Of a stretch of 64,000 bases of DNA, positions 19,082-28,944 are shown in pieces. This DNA is from Alphaproteobacteria bacterium (GTDB lineage: Bacteria > Pseudomonadota > Alphaproteobacteria > Micavibrionales > Micavibrionaceae), in NCBI GenBank assembly GCA_021775995.1, contig JAJFGS010000013.1, positions 1-64,000 on the forward strand, read 5' to 3'. Position 1 is the first letter of the stretch. Each line of letters opens with the position of its first letter. The notes under the pieces were generated by a model. It saw only the letters and a program-made list of their open reading frames with translations. It was not told the DNA's origin and did not search any database. The translations under genes were made by a program, and so were the position numbers.

Positions 19082-19977
19082 CCTGCGAAAGCTAATTCAG
19101 CTAATCTAGGTTTAAGATGCTTATGATCAATTTCCCTAGCAAGATCTGAACGACGTAATTCAACTAAATTATATCGAAGAGCATCACCAATGTAGCGTTC
19201 TTTACTACTGTTATCATAGTTTTCAATTGCCATTTTTTCTTCTTCTGTTTCTGGCCTACCTTCATTTTTAGCACGTCTTTCTATTTCCTGTGCCCTTAGG
19301 TAATTATTTCTGGTGAAATCTTCTGTTATTACCATATCTTTATGAAGAACCTGTATTTCAAAAGGTATCGTTTGTTTACCACTTATGGTCACATTTAAAG
19401 AAATATGAATGCCCATCCTACCGGTGCTGGAAGGAACATGATAATAATCCTCAAACTCATTTATTGCGATATTATTGGTAGGATGTCTGTCTTCAACAAT
19501 ACCTATTCTTTCTACACCATCATCCTTGTTGTTTGTATATTTTGGATTATTGCCTGAAAATATATTTCTTACGGCTATATCTATTCTTTTTGCATCATCA
19601 TCCTTGTTACTTGTATATTTTGGATCATCACCTAAAAATAATTTTCTTATGGCTATGACATCTTCTGGTTTTTCTATCAAAATACGCAGGCGACCAACAT
19701 CAGGTACCTTGTTAATATCACCATCATGCTTACCAATGGCCTTCGCAAAAAAACGCTTGAGCTTTTTACAGGGGCCTTCGACGACGGCACAGCTTTTATG
19801 TAAGCCACTTTGTTTTAAAAATCTTTGAACATGAGGCAAAACAATGTCCATGGCCTCATTTGAACCACGTGTTATGTTCTTAACACTCTCTAACTGCTGA
19901 GGCGTAATGATTATTTCTCTCTCAAAATCTTTTGAAAGCAATATTGAGAGTTTTTTAGCTGAACAGTTGTGACCCAT
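19078..19977 (-). CDS. Degenerate RelA/SpoT-domain-like protein with internal duplication
   Basis: A 299-aa protein with no signal or membrane segment. The middle reads like a RelA/SpoT synthetase fold: '[17 protein letters not shown]' in the place of the ATP-binding 'GR.KS..S...K', then '[24 protein letters not shown]' ('D..G.RI'), then '[20 protein letters not shown]' in the place of 'DYI..P...GY.S.H', then '[11 protein letters not shown]' for 'EIQIRT'. Between the second and third motifs about 26 residues are repeated in tandem ('[12 protein letters not shown]' / '[12 protein letters not shown]'). Key catalytic Arg/Lys/Ser/Tyr positions look changed, so it may not make (p)ppGpp. AGGGG lies 7 bases ahead of the ATG. 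The RelA/SpoT link is pattern-based inference; if wrong, it is an unknown protein. Confidence 0.55.
   Translation of the reverse strand: MGHNCSAKKLSILLSKDFEREIIITPQQLESVKNITRGSNEAMDIVLPHVQRFLKQSGLHKSCAVVEGPCKKLKRFFAKAIGKHDGDINKVPDVGRLRILIEKPEDVIAIRKLFLGDDPKYTSNKDDDAKRIDIAVRNIFSGNNPKYTNNKDDGVERIGIVEDRHPTNNIAINEFEDYYHVPSSTGRMGIHISLNVTISGKQTIPFEIQVLHKDMVITEDFTRNNYLRAQEIERRAKNEGRPETEEEKMAIENYDNSSKERYIGDALRYNLVELRRSDLAREIDHKHLKPRLAELAFAG
19490..19650 (-). repeat. Tandem coding duplication, two ~78-base copies
   Basis: The two copies share stretches such as CATCATCCTTGTT.CTTGTATATTTTGGAT and TTTCTTA.GGCTAT. They encode the near-identical 'PKYT.NKDD' segments of the RelA/SpoT-like protein. The duplication keeps the frame. 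Confidence 0.75.
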
Positions 19978-20169
19978 TTTACACCCCTAATTATTATTAG
20001 TAACAAGCTTTAACAATATTTCAAAAAATGAATCAAGGATGAAATATCATTGTACCGAGAAATATTACACAACATTATGTAAATATCAAGTCTTTTCTCA
20101 TAATCTATATTTTATGCCTGTTCTAGGCACTGGTTAAGGCATTTAGGGTTAATATACACATATTACCTC

Positions 20170-20197
20170 TTGCCCTTTAAATTAAGCTTGTTATAAC
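20170..20197 (+). promoter_or_regulatory. Candidate sigma-70 promoter for ndk
   Basis: TTGCCC and TATAAC are separated by 16 bases, with a leader of about 50 bases to the ndk ATG. This is a pattern match only. Confidence 0.4.
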
Positions 20198-20247
20198 CCT
20201 GCCTAGGATTACTAATCAGACCAAATTTATGAGCAAAAGAGGAATTT

Positions 20248-20670
20248 ATGGCTACACAACAAACTTTTTCAATCATTAAGCCTGACGCGACACGTCGTAA
20301 CCTAACAGGGGCGATTAACCAACGTTTTGAAGAAAACGGCCTTCGTATTGTGGCTCAGAAACGTATTCATATGACTCGTGAGCAAGCTGAAGGTTTTTAC
20401 GCTGTTCATAAAGAACGCCCATTTTTTGGTGAGTTGGTTGACTTTATGATCTCTGAGCCTGTTGTTGTTCAGGTTTTAGAGGGCGAAAACGCTGTTTTAA
20501 AGAATCGGGAAGTTATGGGAGCCACTAATCCTGAAGAGGCTGATGCAGGGACTATTCGTAAAGATTTCGCTCTTAACATTGGTGAGAATTCAGTTCACGG
20601 TTCAGATTCTGATGAAAATGCAGCTATTGAAATTGCTTATTTCTTTAAACCAGAAGAAATCGTCGGTTAG
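20248..20670 (+). CDS. ndk: Nucleoside diphosphate kinase
   Basis: A 140-aa enzyme that transfers the gamma phosphate from ATP to nucleoside diphosphates. '[13 protein letters not shown]' opens the fold. The active-site His is in '[10 protein letters not shown]' (~117), and '[11 protein letters not shown]' and '[10 protein letters not shown]' are the usual family blocks. AGAGGAATTT precedes the ATG. The final codons converge on the hybrid kinase gene, and the two stop codons overlap as TTAG. A terminator is not visible. Confidence 0.95.
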   Translation: MATQQTFSIIKPDATRRNLTGAINQRFEENGLRIVAQKRIHMTREQAEGFYAVHKERPFFGELVDFMISEPVVVQVLEGENAVLKNREVMGATNPEEADAGTIRKDFALNIGENSVHGSDSDENAAIEIAYFFKPEEIVG

Positions 20671-23600
20671 GCTTCAAAATCATCGCTGGAATACCATTCG
20701 GAGAGAGCTGCTAAAGCTCTCTTTTTTGTTTCAGGTAAATTATTAATAAGTGTTGATGTAATAATGCTGGGCTGTGATTTTGATTTTAGTTCTATTTCTT
20801 TGGCCAGATTACTTATTTCTTTTAAACCAAAATTACCAGCCATGCCTTTCAAGTCATGACATTTAGAAGATATAATATCTTGATTATTACCATTTAACGC
20901 CGTTTTAATATCATGTCCCATTTCATCAGTTTTTTGTAAAACATCCTCTATCATTTCTTTGATTTTTGTTGGCGACAAATGTTTTCTTAAACTATTCAAA
21001 ATTTCTAAATCAAGAATTTCATCTTCATTTCCTGTGCTTATAGGTGTTCCTGAATCTTTGGTTTTTATAGCAGGTTTTTGAATATCAATGACATTCTCAG
21101 TCAATGGTGGTGGTTTTTTATGATGGTCTTCAATAATAGGTTTGATTTCTTTAGGCACATCTATTTCGATAGGTTTTTCGGTTTCAACTGCTTCAGGAAC
21201 AGAGGTGTTATCATCTAATTCTAAATTTACTGGTGTATCAGTGATTTCATTTTCAACAATGCTTTGCTTTTTGGGAGGCTCTTTTTTGTAGATTTTTCTG
21301 TTGTCCTTATCAAAAATATTATTTTCTGCTTTTTCTATTGTTTGGATAAGTGCGCTGGGGTCAATAGGTTTTGAAATGAAGGAATCAATCCCACATTCAT
21401 AATAATGATTAATATGATCATCCCTTGTGTTTCCTGTAAGGGCAATGATGGGGGTACTGCTGATGTTGTCATTAGAAGAGTTTCTTATTTTCTTCGTTGC
21501 GTCATCACCATTCATACCGGGTAATTCAATATCCATGAGAACAAGATCAAATTCATTTTTTTCAAGCTCTTTTAAACCGTCTTCAGCATTTTCTTCGTCG
21601 TGAATTTCATAAGGCAATTCTGATAAAATGCCTCTTACAACTTTCCTATTGATATGATTGTCATCAATAAGAAGAATTTTCTTAAATTTTATGTTGTTTG
21701 AAGTGGCTTCAGTTTTTGATGAGGTTTCTGTGGCATTCTTTTCGCCTGCGGCCATGCTTAACGTGAAAAAGAAGGTGCTTCCTTCGCCTTCAGAGCTACT
21801 AATATTGATTTCGCTGTTCATTCCGGTAATCAACCCTTTACTAATGGCTAACCCCAACCCTGTTCCACCGAATTTACGAGAGATAGTTTTGTCAGCTTGA
21901 GAAAATGGAGTAAACAGGTCATGTTTTGCTTCTTCTGATATTCCGATACCGTTATCAGTCACGCTAAAGTAAATTTCATAGCTGTTTGTTTCTGTATTCT
22001 TCTTCATTAATTCGGCTGTGATGTTAACAACACCCTCTTCGGTAAACTTAACAGCATTTCCTGTTAGGTTTAATAAGACTTGGCGCAACCTCGTTGGGTC
22101 ACCCATTACAAATTTTGGTAAATCGTCACCTATCTTGGTATTCAGTTCAATTTCTTTTTGTGCGGCATGGCCACGCATTAAAGTTGCAACGCCTTGAATA
22201 AGGCGATGAAGATCAAAGCTAATATTTTCAAATGTCATTTTACCTTGTTCAATTTTTTCGAAATCAAGTATGTCATTTAAAAGGGCTAGCATAGCATCAC
22301 TGGAATCTTGAATCGTTTGAGCGTATTCATTTTGCTCTTTGGTCAAATTACTATTTAAAAGCATACGAACCATACCCATGATGCCTGTCATGGGGGTTCT
22401 GATTTCATGGCTAACAACAGCTAAGAATGCTGATTTACCTTTATTCGCTTCATCGGCCAGTTCTTTTGCCTTGCGCATTTCTTCTGTCTGTCTGGCCTCA
22501 GATTTTCTTAATTCACCTAAGACTTTACGCTCCTGGTCTATGACTTTTAGTAATCGTTCTTGCTCAGTATTTTCTTTTGATTGCCGTAATTTTGAAATAG
22601 AACCTAATTCATCAATTTCTACTGTTTTTGATAAAGTAAGTTCTTCGTTTTTAAAACCAACATCCATTCTTGTTGCGATGGCAAAGAATATAGCTTGGGG
22701 GATAAGGGCAAACCAATAGGCGTTAATGGCTGTGGAAACAGGTTGCAATATGCCGCTTAACGCTAAAATAGAAATGCAAATACCAAAAAGAAATATAAAC
22801 CATCCCAACATAAAAGGCGTTGTATTGTTGTTTTTTGATTGCCCCTGCATAATGCAGATAAGGGGGATTATTAAAATAATAAGGATACTCGGGCCTACGA
22901 TTAAGAAGAAATTTATTAGATTACTTGTATCGTTAATAAAGTGACCGGCAATTATACTGATTAACCCAAGCGCAGAAGGGATATAAAATATAGGCTTTGA
23001 CCAAAAATTACTTTCCCCCGGATACCAAAAAAAGTTAGCAATGATGAGCGATGTAGTGGCAATGACAAACATAAGGTAGGCTTCTAATTCACCGCCTATG
23101 AATAACCAGTGAAAAGCAATAAAATTATTCTGCGTAAACAACAGTAGGGTTAAGCAAACATAGTAAAATGAGAAATATAAATAACTATAATTATATTTTA
23201 TAACGCTGACGGCCATGAAAAAGAAAGCCATCCCAATAAGAAGTATTGTTAAGATTAAAAAGGAGGTATCTAAGTTTTTTTGATGGTGTTTAGAGGTGTT
23301 GACTAAATGTAAAGGAACAGTGATAGGCAAGCTTTCTGTTTTGTCTAATTTTAAAATGACTTGTGATTTCTCATCAATAGGAAGAAATATTTCTAAATGT
23401 TTATTGTCAGAGAGTTTGTATTCTTTTAATTCGGATGTTTCTCTGTTGAAAGTGTAAGCACTAACGGAGTCAAATAATCCAAAACGTCCACTATAACTTG
23501 ATCCAAACTTAACAGCCCAAAAATTTTGATTTGATCTATTGGTAACATCAAAAGTAAACCACGTTATATCTTCACTTAAATCTAATAAAACAATACTCCC

Positions 23601-23867
23601 TGAACTAGAAAGCATTTCATTTTGTAAAGATGGGTTTGTTATAATGTTTTTTATATCATCAATATTGTCTGTTTGTGTATATCGCGTCATGTATGGGGAC
23701 AGGTAATGCGCGTTATATTGATCGCTTAAAATAAGGCTTCTATAGTTATTTTCCGCTCTGGAAGAGGCCGTAATAATGCTAGACAGACCTACAAGCAATA
23801 AAGCCATTAACGTTAGTAATGGCAATTTATAAGAATTTTGGCAGTTTTCCGTAGAATAAAACAGCAT
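20667..23867 (-). CDS. 7TMR-DISM hybrid sensor histidine kinase with REC and HPt domains
   Basis: A 1066-aa inner-membrane phosphorelay protein. It has an N-terminal signal-anchor (~10-35) and a periplasmic 7TMR-DISM extracellular domain (~40-200). Six or seven hydrophobic helices lie between ~205 and ~400, followed by a coiled coil. The dimerisation/phosphoacceptor H-box is '[18 protein letters not shown]' (~490), and the ATPase domain carries '[10 protein letters not shown]', 'DNGIGI' and '[10 protein letters not shown]'. A receiver domain has Asp in '[13 protein letters not shown]' (~779). A Pro/Glu-rich linker leads to the C-terminal HPt with '[12 protein letters not shown]' (~1000). I start at the ATG at 23867; the longer frame begins at a TTG. 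The ligand and output regulator are unknown. DISM domains often bind carbohydrates. Confidence 0.88.
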   Translation of the reverse strand: MLFYSTENCQNSYKLPLLTLMALLLVGLSSIITASSRAENNYRSLILSDQYNAHYLSPYMTRYTQTDNIDDIKNIITNPSLQNEMLSSSGSIVLLDLSEDITWFTFDVTNRSNQNFWAVKFGSSYSGRFGLFDSVSAYTFNRETSELKEYKLSDNKHLEIFLPIDEKSQVILKLDKTESLPITVPLHLVNTSKHHQKNLDTSFLILTILLIGMAFFFMAVSVIKYNYSYLYFSFYYVCLTLLLFTQNNFIAFHWLFIGGELEAYLMFVIATTSLIIANFFWYPGESNFWSKPIFYIPSALGLISIIAGHFINDTSNLINFFLIVGPSILIILIIPLICIMQGQSKNNNTTPFMLGWFIFLFGICISILALSGILQPVSTAINAYWFALIPQAIFFAIATRMDVGFKNEELTLSKTVEIDELGSISKLRQSKENTEQERLLKVIDQERKVLGELRKSEARQTEEMRKAKELADEANKGKSAFLAVVSHEIRTPMTGIMGMVRMLLNSNLTKEQNEYAQTIQDSSDAMLALLNDILDFEKIEQGKMTFENISFDLHRLIQGVATLMRGHAAQKEIELNTKIGDDLPKFVMGDPTRLRQVLLNLTGNAVKFTEEGVVNITAELMKKNTETNSYEIYFSVTDNGIGISEEAKHDLFTPFSQADKTISRKFGGTGLGLAISKGLITGMNSEINISSSEGEGSTFFFTLSMAAGEKNATETSSKTEATSNNIKFKKILLIDDNHINRKVVRGILSELPYEIHDEENAEDGLKELEKNEFDLVLMDIELPGMNGDDATKKIRNSSNDNISSTPIIALTGNTRDDHINHYYECGIDSFISKPIDPSALIQTIEKAENNIFDKDNRKIYKKEPPKKQSIVENEITDTPVNLELDDNTSVPEAVETEKPIEIDVPKEIKPIIEDHHKKPPPLTENVIDIQKPAIKTKDSGTPISTGNEDEILDLEILNSLRKHLSPTKIKEMIEDVLQKTDEMGHDIKTALNGNNQDIISSKCHDLKGMAGNFGLKEISNLAKEIELKSKSQPSIITSTLINNLPETKKRALAALSEWYSSDDFEA

Positions 23868-24003
23868 AGTAATTTTTGAGCCCCTGTCGGTATGCGACAA
23901 TAGAACAATATTATGCCATCGAAATAGTTACAAAAATATGAATAAATTTAACAAATAAGCAAAATATATCAATATGTTAAATTACATTTGGTTTGATGAT
24001 TGT

Positions 24004-24147
24004 TTAGACGAGGGTTAGTGCCATAACAGCTAGAAGGATGATCAGAGAAATAACGCCCCATTTCATCAGGCTTGTAAAGATAATCCATAGTGACCGGGCG
24101 TTTTCGAGTTCTTTTTTAGTAACTTCTGGTTTTTGTGGGTTTGCCAT
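24004..24147 (-). CDS. aa3-type cytochrome oxidase subunit IV-like peptide, 47 aa
   Basis: Read by hand on the minus strand. The ATG at 24147 opens 47 codons: a short polar N-terminus (MANPQKPEVTKKELEN), then ARSLW.IFTSLMKWG and a single transmembrane helix ending ALTLV. This matches the tiny alphaproteobacterial 'aa3-type cytochrome c oxidase subunit IV' family (a polar N-terminus, W..F..L.KWG, one helix). GAGAG sits 5 bases before the ATG. It follows the purM stop by 11 bases, so it is probably co-transcribed with it. No oxidase genes are in the window. The family call is by pattern; it could be another single-helix peptide. Confidence 0.65.
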   Translation of the reverse strand: MANPQKPEVTKKELENARSLWIIFTSLMKWGVISLIILLAVMALTLV

Positions 24148-24158
24148 TTATCTCTCGT

Positions 24159-25253
24159 TTACTTCCAAGCTGTCTCTGTATTGTTAATAATAACTGATTT
24201 ATTATTTGATTTATCCTCTAAATATCCGATTTTCATGACAATTTCACCATTTTCGGTCAAATTATCCATTATTTCTTGTGCGTTATCTTCGGCGCAGACA
24301 GCAATCATACCAATTCCACAATTTAGCGTTATGGCCATGTCATCAGCGCTGAGGTTTCCAGTTTCGGCAAGCCACTTAAAAACAGGCGGTAAATCCCAGC
24401 TGTTTGCATCGAGAATGGCGGCTAAATCTTCTGGCAAGATTCGTGGAATATTTTCAATGAGACCGCCGCCAGTGATGTTAGCCATACCTTTGATGGCCTG
24501 AAACCCATCTTTATCTTTAATTTTAAGAGCACTCAATAACGATTTTACGTAAATTTTTGTGGGTGTCAGCAGAACCTCACCTAAAGTTTTATCGGTTTCA
24601 AAAGGAGCCTCTGCTTCATAGCTATAGCCTTGTGTACTGCCGACAATCTTTCTGACCAAGGAAAAGCCATTAGAATGGAGGCCGCTAGCCGCCATGCCGA
24701 TAATGACATCGCCTTTCGTAATGCGACTATTATCAACAATTTCATTACGTTCAACGGCACCGACAGTGAAGCCAGCCAAATCATAATCTTCTGCCGCATA
24801 CATGCCAGGCATTTCTGCTGTTTCGCCACCAATGAGGGCGCAACCTGCAATTTCACAACCTTGGGCAATACCTTCTATAACAGATTGAGCTTGCTCAACT
24901 TTTAACTTACCGCTGGCAAAATAATCGAGGAAGAAGAGGGGCTCAGCGCCCTGAACAACCAAATCATTAACGCACATAGCGACTAAATCGATACCGACCG
25001 TATCGTGTTTGCCTGTATCAATGGCTATTTTCAGCTTTGTACCAACGCCATCCGTTGCTGAAACAAGGATAGGGTCTTTATATCCTGCAGCTTTTGGATC
25101 AAATAGGGCCCCAAAACCACCCAAACTCGACATGCATCCGCTACGATTGGTTTTTTTGACGGCAGGTTTGATACGCTCGACTAACTCTGTTCCAGCGTCA
25201 ATATCCACACCCGCTTCTTTATAGGCATTTTGTTTCATTGTCTTTTTAACCAT
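24159..25253 (-). CDS. purM: Phosphoribosylformylglycinamidine cyclo-ligase
   Basis: AIR synthetase of purine synthesis; it closes the imidazole ring of FGAM using ATP. '[20 protein letters not shown]' is the PurM N-terminus. '[31 protein letters not shown]', '[11 protein letters not shown]', '[12 protein letters not shown]' and '[12 protein letters not shown]' are family blocks, and length is normal. A longer frame to 25343 would run across the start of the divergent DUF2066 gene, so I start at 25253 ([11 protein letters not shown]); 25238 is equally possible. It is divergent from the DUF2066 gene with about 50 bases between, and is followed by the subunit IV-like peptide. Confidence 0.93.
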   Translation of the reverse strand: MVKKTMKQNAYKEAGVDIDAGTELVERIKPAVKKTNRSGCMSSLGGFGALFDPKAAGYKDPILVSATDGVGTKLKIAIDTGKHDTVGIDLVAMCVNDLVVQGAEPLFFLDYFASGKLKVEQAQSVIEGIAQGCEIAGCALIGGETAEMPGMYAAEDYDLAGFTVGAVERNEIVDNSRITKGDVIIGMAASGLHSNGFSLVRKIVGSTQGYSYEAEAPFETDKTLGEVLLTPTKIYVKSLLSALKIKDKDGFQAIKGMANITGGGLIENIPRILPEDLAAILDANSWDLPPVFKWLAETGNLSADDMAITLNCGIGMIAVCAEDNAQEIMDNLTENGEIVMKIGYLEDKSNNKSVIINNTETAWK

Positions 25254-25304
25254 TTTTGCGTTATATAAACCTATCCCAATCCGAATAACAAGGGCACTTC
25301 GAGG

Positions 25305-26495
25305 ATGATGCGTTTTACTTCTAATTCTTATAAGCATTTGCAAAATGGGCGTACAGCTTTTTATGCAACTTTATTGGGCTTTTTTATCCTTTTGATGAAT
25401 TTATCACCTGTTTTTGCTGGGTCTATAACTGTTGAGAATATTGTGGTGGATGTGAGTGCCGCTAATGCTGTTCAGGCACGAGAGAAAGCTTTCGAAGAAG
25501 CGCAGATTAAGGGTTATAAAATCTTGGCAGAAAAATTTTTGTCGGCTGAAGAGTTAGAACATTTTGAAACACCAGATATAGATACTGTTTCCATTTTTGT
25601 GAAAGATTTTGAAGTTACGAAAGAAAAGCTTTCAGCCACGCGTTATGCAGGCACTTATAAAATTCGTTATAGTGATAAAGCTTTTTCCCAAAAAAATGCT
25701 GATAGTGCTGCGAATAATTTAACTCCTTCTTCACAACAGGGAAATGTTCTTGTTCTACCTTTTTTTGAAGATGCGGGGTATTCCACAATATGGCGACCCA
25801 ATCCATTTATGCAAGCATGGGTGAGTGCGCGCAATAGTAATAGTGCCGCACCTTCTATTGTTCCATTGGGAGACACTCAGGATATTTCTGCCATTCGGGA
25901 CAATCAAGCTTTAAGATATAATCCTGCTAATGTAGAAAACTTGAAAAAACGATATAGTGCTGAACAGGCGGCTATATTAATGGCGACGCCTGAATTCTTA
26001 TCAGACGGAACACAAAAAATTTCTGTAGGCATATATCAGGCAAAATCATATGGACCAGAATTGCTGCGTCAGATTTCTGTGCGTAGTTATCCGGGGGAGA
26101 TACGAGAACAGTTATATAGCCGAGTGGTAAATGAAGTAAATAAAGTGTTTTTATCAAATGGGAAGAACCAACCAGTGGCGGCACAAAAGCCATTGCCAGA
26201 AGAACAACCTTTGACAGGTCCTGTTAAAGTCATGGTGGCGCAAGTTAATTTTTCAACAATGCGTCAGTGGGTGGATACAAAAAGATCAATTGAGCGTACA
26301 CGTGGTATACGTAGTATTAATGTTAAATCATTGTCCCCACGAAGTGCGACTTTGATGATTGATTATCAAGGTGGTATAGAAAGCTTACGAGGCGGCTTGC
26401 AGCAAAACGGTATTGGATTAAATAATCCTTCGGCTCAGCATGGTCAGATAATGAACGATAGCGGTACGGTTTATCAGCTTTCACCACGTTTTTAA
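25305..26495 (+). CDS. DUF2066-family exported protein
   Basis: A 396-aa protein with a basic N-terminus, a hydrophobic segment at ~20-36 and a likely signal peptidase site after 'SPVFAG'. The mature N-terminal part ('[39 protein letters not shown]') is the DUF2066 pattern. The remainder has no enzyme motif. In alphaproteobacteria this family precedes an AI-2E-type permease gene and hda, as it does here (21 bases to the next gene). It is probably periplasmic and of unknown role. A GAGG sits almost against the first ATG, so the second ATG at 25308 may be used. Confidence 0.8.
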   Translation: MMRFTSNSYKHLQNGRTAFYATLLGFFILLMNLSPVFAGSITVENIVVDVSAANAVQAREKAFEEAQIKGYKILAEKFLSAEELEHFETPDIDTVSIFVKDFEVTKEKLSATRYAGTYKIRYSDKAFSQKNADSAANNLTPSSQQGNVLVLPFFEDAGYSTIWRPNPFMQAWVSARNSNSAAPSIVPLGDTQDISAIRDNQALRYNPANVENLKKRYSAEQAAILMATPEFLSDGTQKISVGIYQAKSYGPELLRQISVRSYPGEIREQLYSRVVNEVNKVFLSNGKNQPVAAQKPLPEEQPLTGPVKVMVAQVNFSTMRQWVDTKRSIERTRGIRSINVKSLSPRSATLMIDYQGGIESLRGGLQQNGIGLNNPSAQHGQIMNDSGTVYQLSPRF

Positions 26496-26516
26496 TTTAA
26501 GTAAGAAAGAATAAAC

Positions 26517-27611
26517 ATGACAATTCCTGTCACAAAACAAGCGGCCGTCTGGCTCATCGCAACCCTAATTGTTTTAGGATTTGTTTGGATATTTAAATCT
26601 GTGCTGACACCTTTTGTACTTGGTATTGTAATTGCCTATCTGCTTAATCCTCTGGTAAAAAAATTCTCAACCAAGGGAATGAAGCGTACGACGAGTTCCG
26701 CTTTGATACTTTTTATATTCTTCATTATTTCTACAGTTGTTATTGCTCTTGTTGCGCCTATTTTGGCTAAAGAAAGCGCGGATCTGATTGAAGCGATGCC
26801 AGGTTATTTGGATGCAGGGTTTAAGTTTGTTCAGCCCCATACGGCATGGTTACAAGAAAATCTTGGTGAGAATTATATAGAGGATGCTAAAGTATTTTTA
26901 AAAGAGAATATCTCTAAAATTCTAACTGTATCTGGTGGTATAGCGGGCGGCATAGCCAAAGGCGGGCAGGCTTTGGTGGGGATTGCCACAACAATTATTT
27001 TAGCACCGCTGGTGGCATTTTATATGATGCGTGAATGGCCGACGATAACAAAATGGGTTGAAGATTTAATTCCAAGGCAAGATGAAAAAATGATAAAAGA
27101 CTTACTGAAACAAATTGATGGAAAACTTTCTGGTTTTATTCGCGGTCAACTGACGGTTGCTTTCTTGCTCGGCATTATTTATGCCGTGGCACTGACGGTT
27201 GCGGATTTAAACTATGGATTTTTAATTGGTATTTCCGCTGGGGTTTTATCAATCATTCCTATGGTGGGTTCAACGCTCGGTCTTTTGGTGGCGGTTGCTG
27301 TGGCTTGGTTTCAGGCAGGTGATCTACAATATGTTCTCATTATCGGTACGATCTTTGTTGTCGGTCAAATTGTTGAAGGCAATATTCTTTCGCCAAAATT
27401 ATTGGGCGATAGTGTCGGGCTTCACCCGCTTTGGATTTTATTTGCGTTGATGGCAGGGGGAAGCTTATTGGGAATTTTAGGCATGTTGATTGCTGTTCCT
27501 GTTGCGGCGGTCATTGGCGTTCTGGCTAGTTTCGCTATCTTGCAGTATAAAAAATCTCCGTTATATAAAAAGCCGTTACCAAAAAAGACAAAAGCATCGA
27601 AAGCTAAATAA
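26517..27611 (+). CDS. AI-2E family transporter / PerM-like permease
   Basis: A 364-aa inner-membrane protein with about seven to eight hydrophobic helices. The pair near the N-terminus is split by 'YLLNPLVKKF', a hallmark of the family. There is a central amphipathic region (~70-190) and the C-terminal block 'VGQIVEGNILSPKLLGDSVGLHPLWILFALMAGGSLLGILGMLIAVPVAA', which is strongly conserved. The family name is historical; members include YdgG/TqsA and Na+/H+ antiporter-like proteins, so the substrate is unknown. The tail is Lys-rich. The stop is followed at once by the ATG of the Hda gene, so the two are translationally linked. Confidence 0.88.
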   Translation: MTIPVTKQAAVWLIATLIVLGFVWIFKSVLTPFVLGIVIAYLLNPLVKKFSTKGMKRTTSSALILFIFFIISTVVIALVAPILAKESADLIEAMPGYLDAGFKFVQPHTAWLQENLGENYIEDAKVFLKENISKILTVSGGIAGGIAKGGQALVGIATTIILAPLVAFYMMREWPTITKWVEDLIPRQDEKMIKDLLKQIDGKLSGFIRGQLTVAFLLGIIYAVALTVADLNYGFLIGISAGVLSIIPMVGSTLGLLVAVAVAWFQAGDLQYVLIIGTIFVVGQIVEGNILSPKLLGDSVGLHPLWILFALMAGGSLLGILGMLIAVPVAAVIGVLASFAILQYKKSPLYKKPLPKKTKASKAK

Positions 27612-28292
27612 ATGGGTATGCTCTCTGAACAAATTCCACTTGATTTAGGGCATAGAACGGCCTTGGGTCGTAATGATTTTTTGGTGACGCCGAATAATCA
27701 TGACGCTGTGGCATGGATTGACCTTTGGCCTGAGTGGCCTGCGCCTTGTTTGGTTCTTTATGGCCCAACTGCTTGTGGCAAAACTCATTTGGGTGCGGTT
27801 TGGGCGGAACGTTCATCGGCTGTTTGTGTGAAGGCTTCTGATATTAATGAAGATTTTATTCATGATGTTGTCGATATGAAACATCACATCATTATTGAAG
27901 ATGGTGATGCCCTTATTGGTAATATTGCTGGTGAGAAAGGGTTGTTTCATCTTTATAATATTTTCAAAGAGGAACAGCGCAGTATTTTACTCACTTTAAA
28001 TGAACCGCCAGTTCGCCGGGCTTTTGCTTTGCCAGATTTGGCCTCGCGTTTACGTGCTGCGCCATCCGTTGCCATACGGGAACCAGATGAACAATTGATT
28101 GAGGCGTTATTGGTAAAACTTTTTAATGATCGCCAAATTCGTGTGAGTGCAGAAGCTCTTAATTATATTTTACCTCGTATTGAACGTTCTTTTGAAGCGG
28201 TACGTGATTTGGTGGAGCGTGCGGATCAACGCGCTATGGTTGAAAAGCGTGGTATTACCATTCCATTTTTACGTGATATGCTTAACTCATAA
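27612..28292 (+). CDS. hda: Hda-like DnaA regulatory ATPase
   Basis: A 226-aa AAA+ protein made only of the DnaA-type ATPase domain. Hda with the beta clamp stimulates ATP hydrolysis by DnaA and so limits re-initiation of replication. 'EQIPLDL' at residues 5-11 fits the N-terminal clamp-binding motif (QxLPL-like). Walker A 'GPTACGKTH' is at ~50, and the Walker B region 'HIIIEDGDAL' at ~96. 'PPVRRAFALPDLASRLRAAP' is the sensor/box VII region. It lacks a DNA-binding domain IV, which distinguishes it from DnaA. It starts directly after the permease stop. Confidence 0.85.
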   Translation: MGMLSEQIPLDLGHRTALGRNDFLVTPNNHDAVAWIDLWPEWPAPCLVLYGPTACGKTHLGAVWAERSSAVCVKASDINEDFIHDVVDMKHHIIIEDGDALIGNIAGEKGLFHLYNIFKEEQRSILLTLNEPPVRRAFALPDLASRLRAAPSVAIREPDEQLIEALLVKLFNDRQIRVSAEALNYILPRIERSFEAVRDLVERADQRAMVEKRGITIPFLRDMLNS

Positions 28293-28559
28293 TCCGTTAT
28301 CCCCACTCTATACACTGTCACCCCCGCTTTAAGCGGGGGTCTGGTTCTAAAATTTCTGGATACTCGCAGTCGCTTTGCTCCTTCGCAATGACGTTAATCA
28401 GGAATAAATCACTTACATGTCATTGCGAAGGAGCAAAGCGACTGCGGCAATCCATACATCCAAATCACATCAAGCTGTTATAGCTTACTAATCGCCCAAG
28501 CTAGATTGATTTTAAATGATAATGTTTTCCTTTGTAGTAAGTTTACAGTTGAAAATACA
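28293..28559. repeat. Intergenic palindromic (REP-like) repeats
   Basis: The gene-free stretch holds two palindromes. The first is a CCCCCGCTT/AAGCGGGGG hairpin (28321-28339). The second is a perfect 27-base inverted repeat with arms at 28366-28392 and 28419-28445 and a 26-base loop; its arms contain CAATGAC/GTCATTG. These arms follow the 'GTCATTGCGA..GCAATCCA' palindrome seen in many alphaproteobacteria. The rest has no recognisable signal apart from the 20-base direct repeat at 28531-28550. Confidence 0.85.
28531..28550. repeat. 20-base direct repeat, copy 1
   Basis: TTTGTAGTAAGTTTACAGTT lies exactly 9 bases from the stop of the 28560-28850 gene. An identical copy is at 28916-28935, also 9 bases from the stop of the next small gene. 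Confidence 0.9.
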
Positions 28560-28850
28560 CTAAACTGTATCATAAAGTTCACAGTGTTCTTCGTGATAAG
28601 AATTAATTCTATCTATTATCGATGACAATTCGTTAAAAGAAATTTTTGTATCAAAACATAAAATGTATTTTTGATTTTCATTATCAACTATTTTAGCGCC
28701 GCATAAAATATCGAAGTACTCGACAAACACATCCTCTATATAATCAAGATGCTCATAATCCAGAAGTGTTAGACTTAGTCCACGCTTATCATCTTTAGAA
28801 ATAGACAATTTTGATAGTAATCGTATTTTAATTTTCTCTATATCACCCAT
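28560..28850 (-). CDS. Hypothetical small protein, 96 aa
   Basis: The sequence is not recognised. I start at the ATG at 28850 because GGGAG sits 7 bases ahead; a longer TTG start at 28868 would swallow that ribosome site. The protein is mixed alpha/beta with conserved-looking acidic residues and one Cys pair-like spacing (ILCG, ILCFD). It has no signal, membrane segment or nucleic-acid motif. Size, AT-rich composition and its position between palindromic repeats suggest an accessory gene, for example an immunity-type protein, but this is a guess. Its 3' flank shares a 20-base repeat at identical spacing with the next gene. Confidence 0.6.
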   Translation of the reverse strand: MGDIEKIKIRLLSKLSISKDDKRGLSLTLLDYEHLDYIEDVFVEYFDILCGAKIVDNENQKYILCFDTKISFNELSSIIDRINSYHEEHCELYDTV

Positions 28851-28915
28851 TCTTTTACTCCCACCCAATCGTTCTTATGCATATAATCATTTGATTTAAC
28901 TACGTATTATTTTTG

Positions 28916-28935
28916 TTTGTAGTAAGTTTACAGTT
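28916..28935. repeat. 20-base direct repeat, copy 2
   Basis: Identical to 28531-28550. It lies 9 bases past the stop of the 28945-29283 gene. Confidence 0.9.
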
Positions 28936-28944
28936 AAATAATCT

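Noticed and set aside
28366-28445. CRISPR array or terminator
   Set aside because: Only one inverted pair, no regularly spaced direct repeats, and no T run; it fits a REP-like palindrome better.
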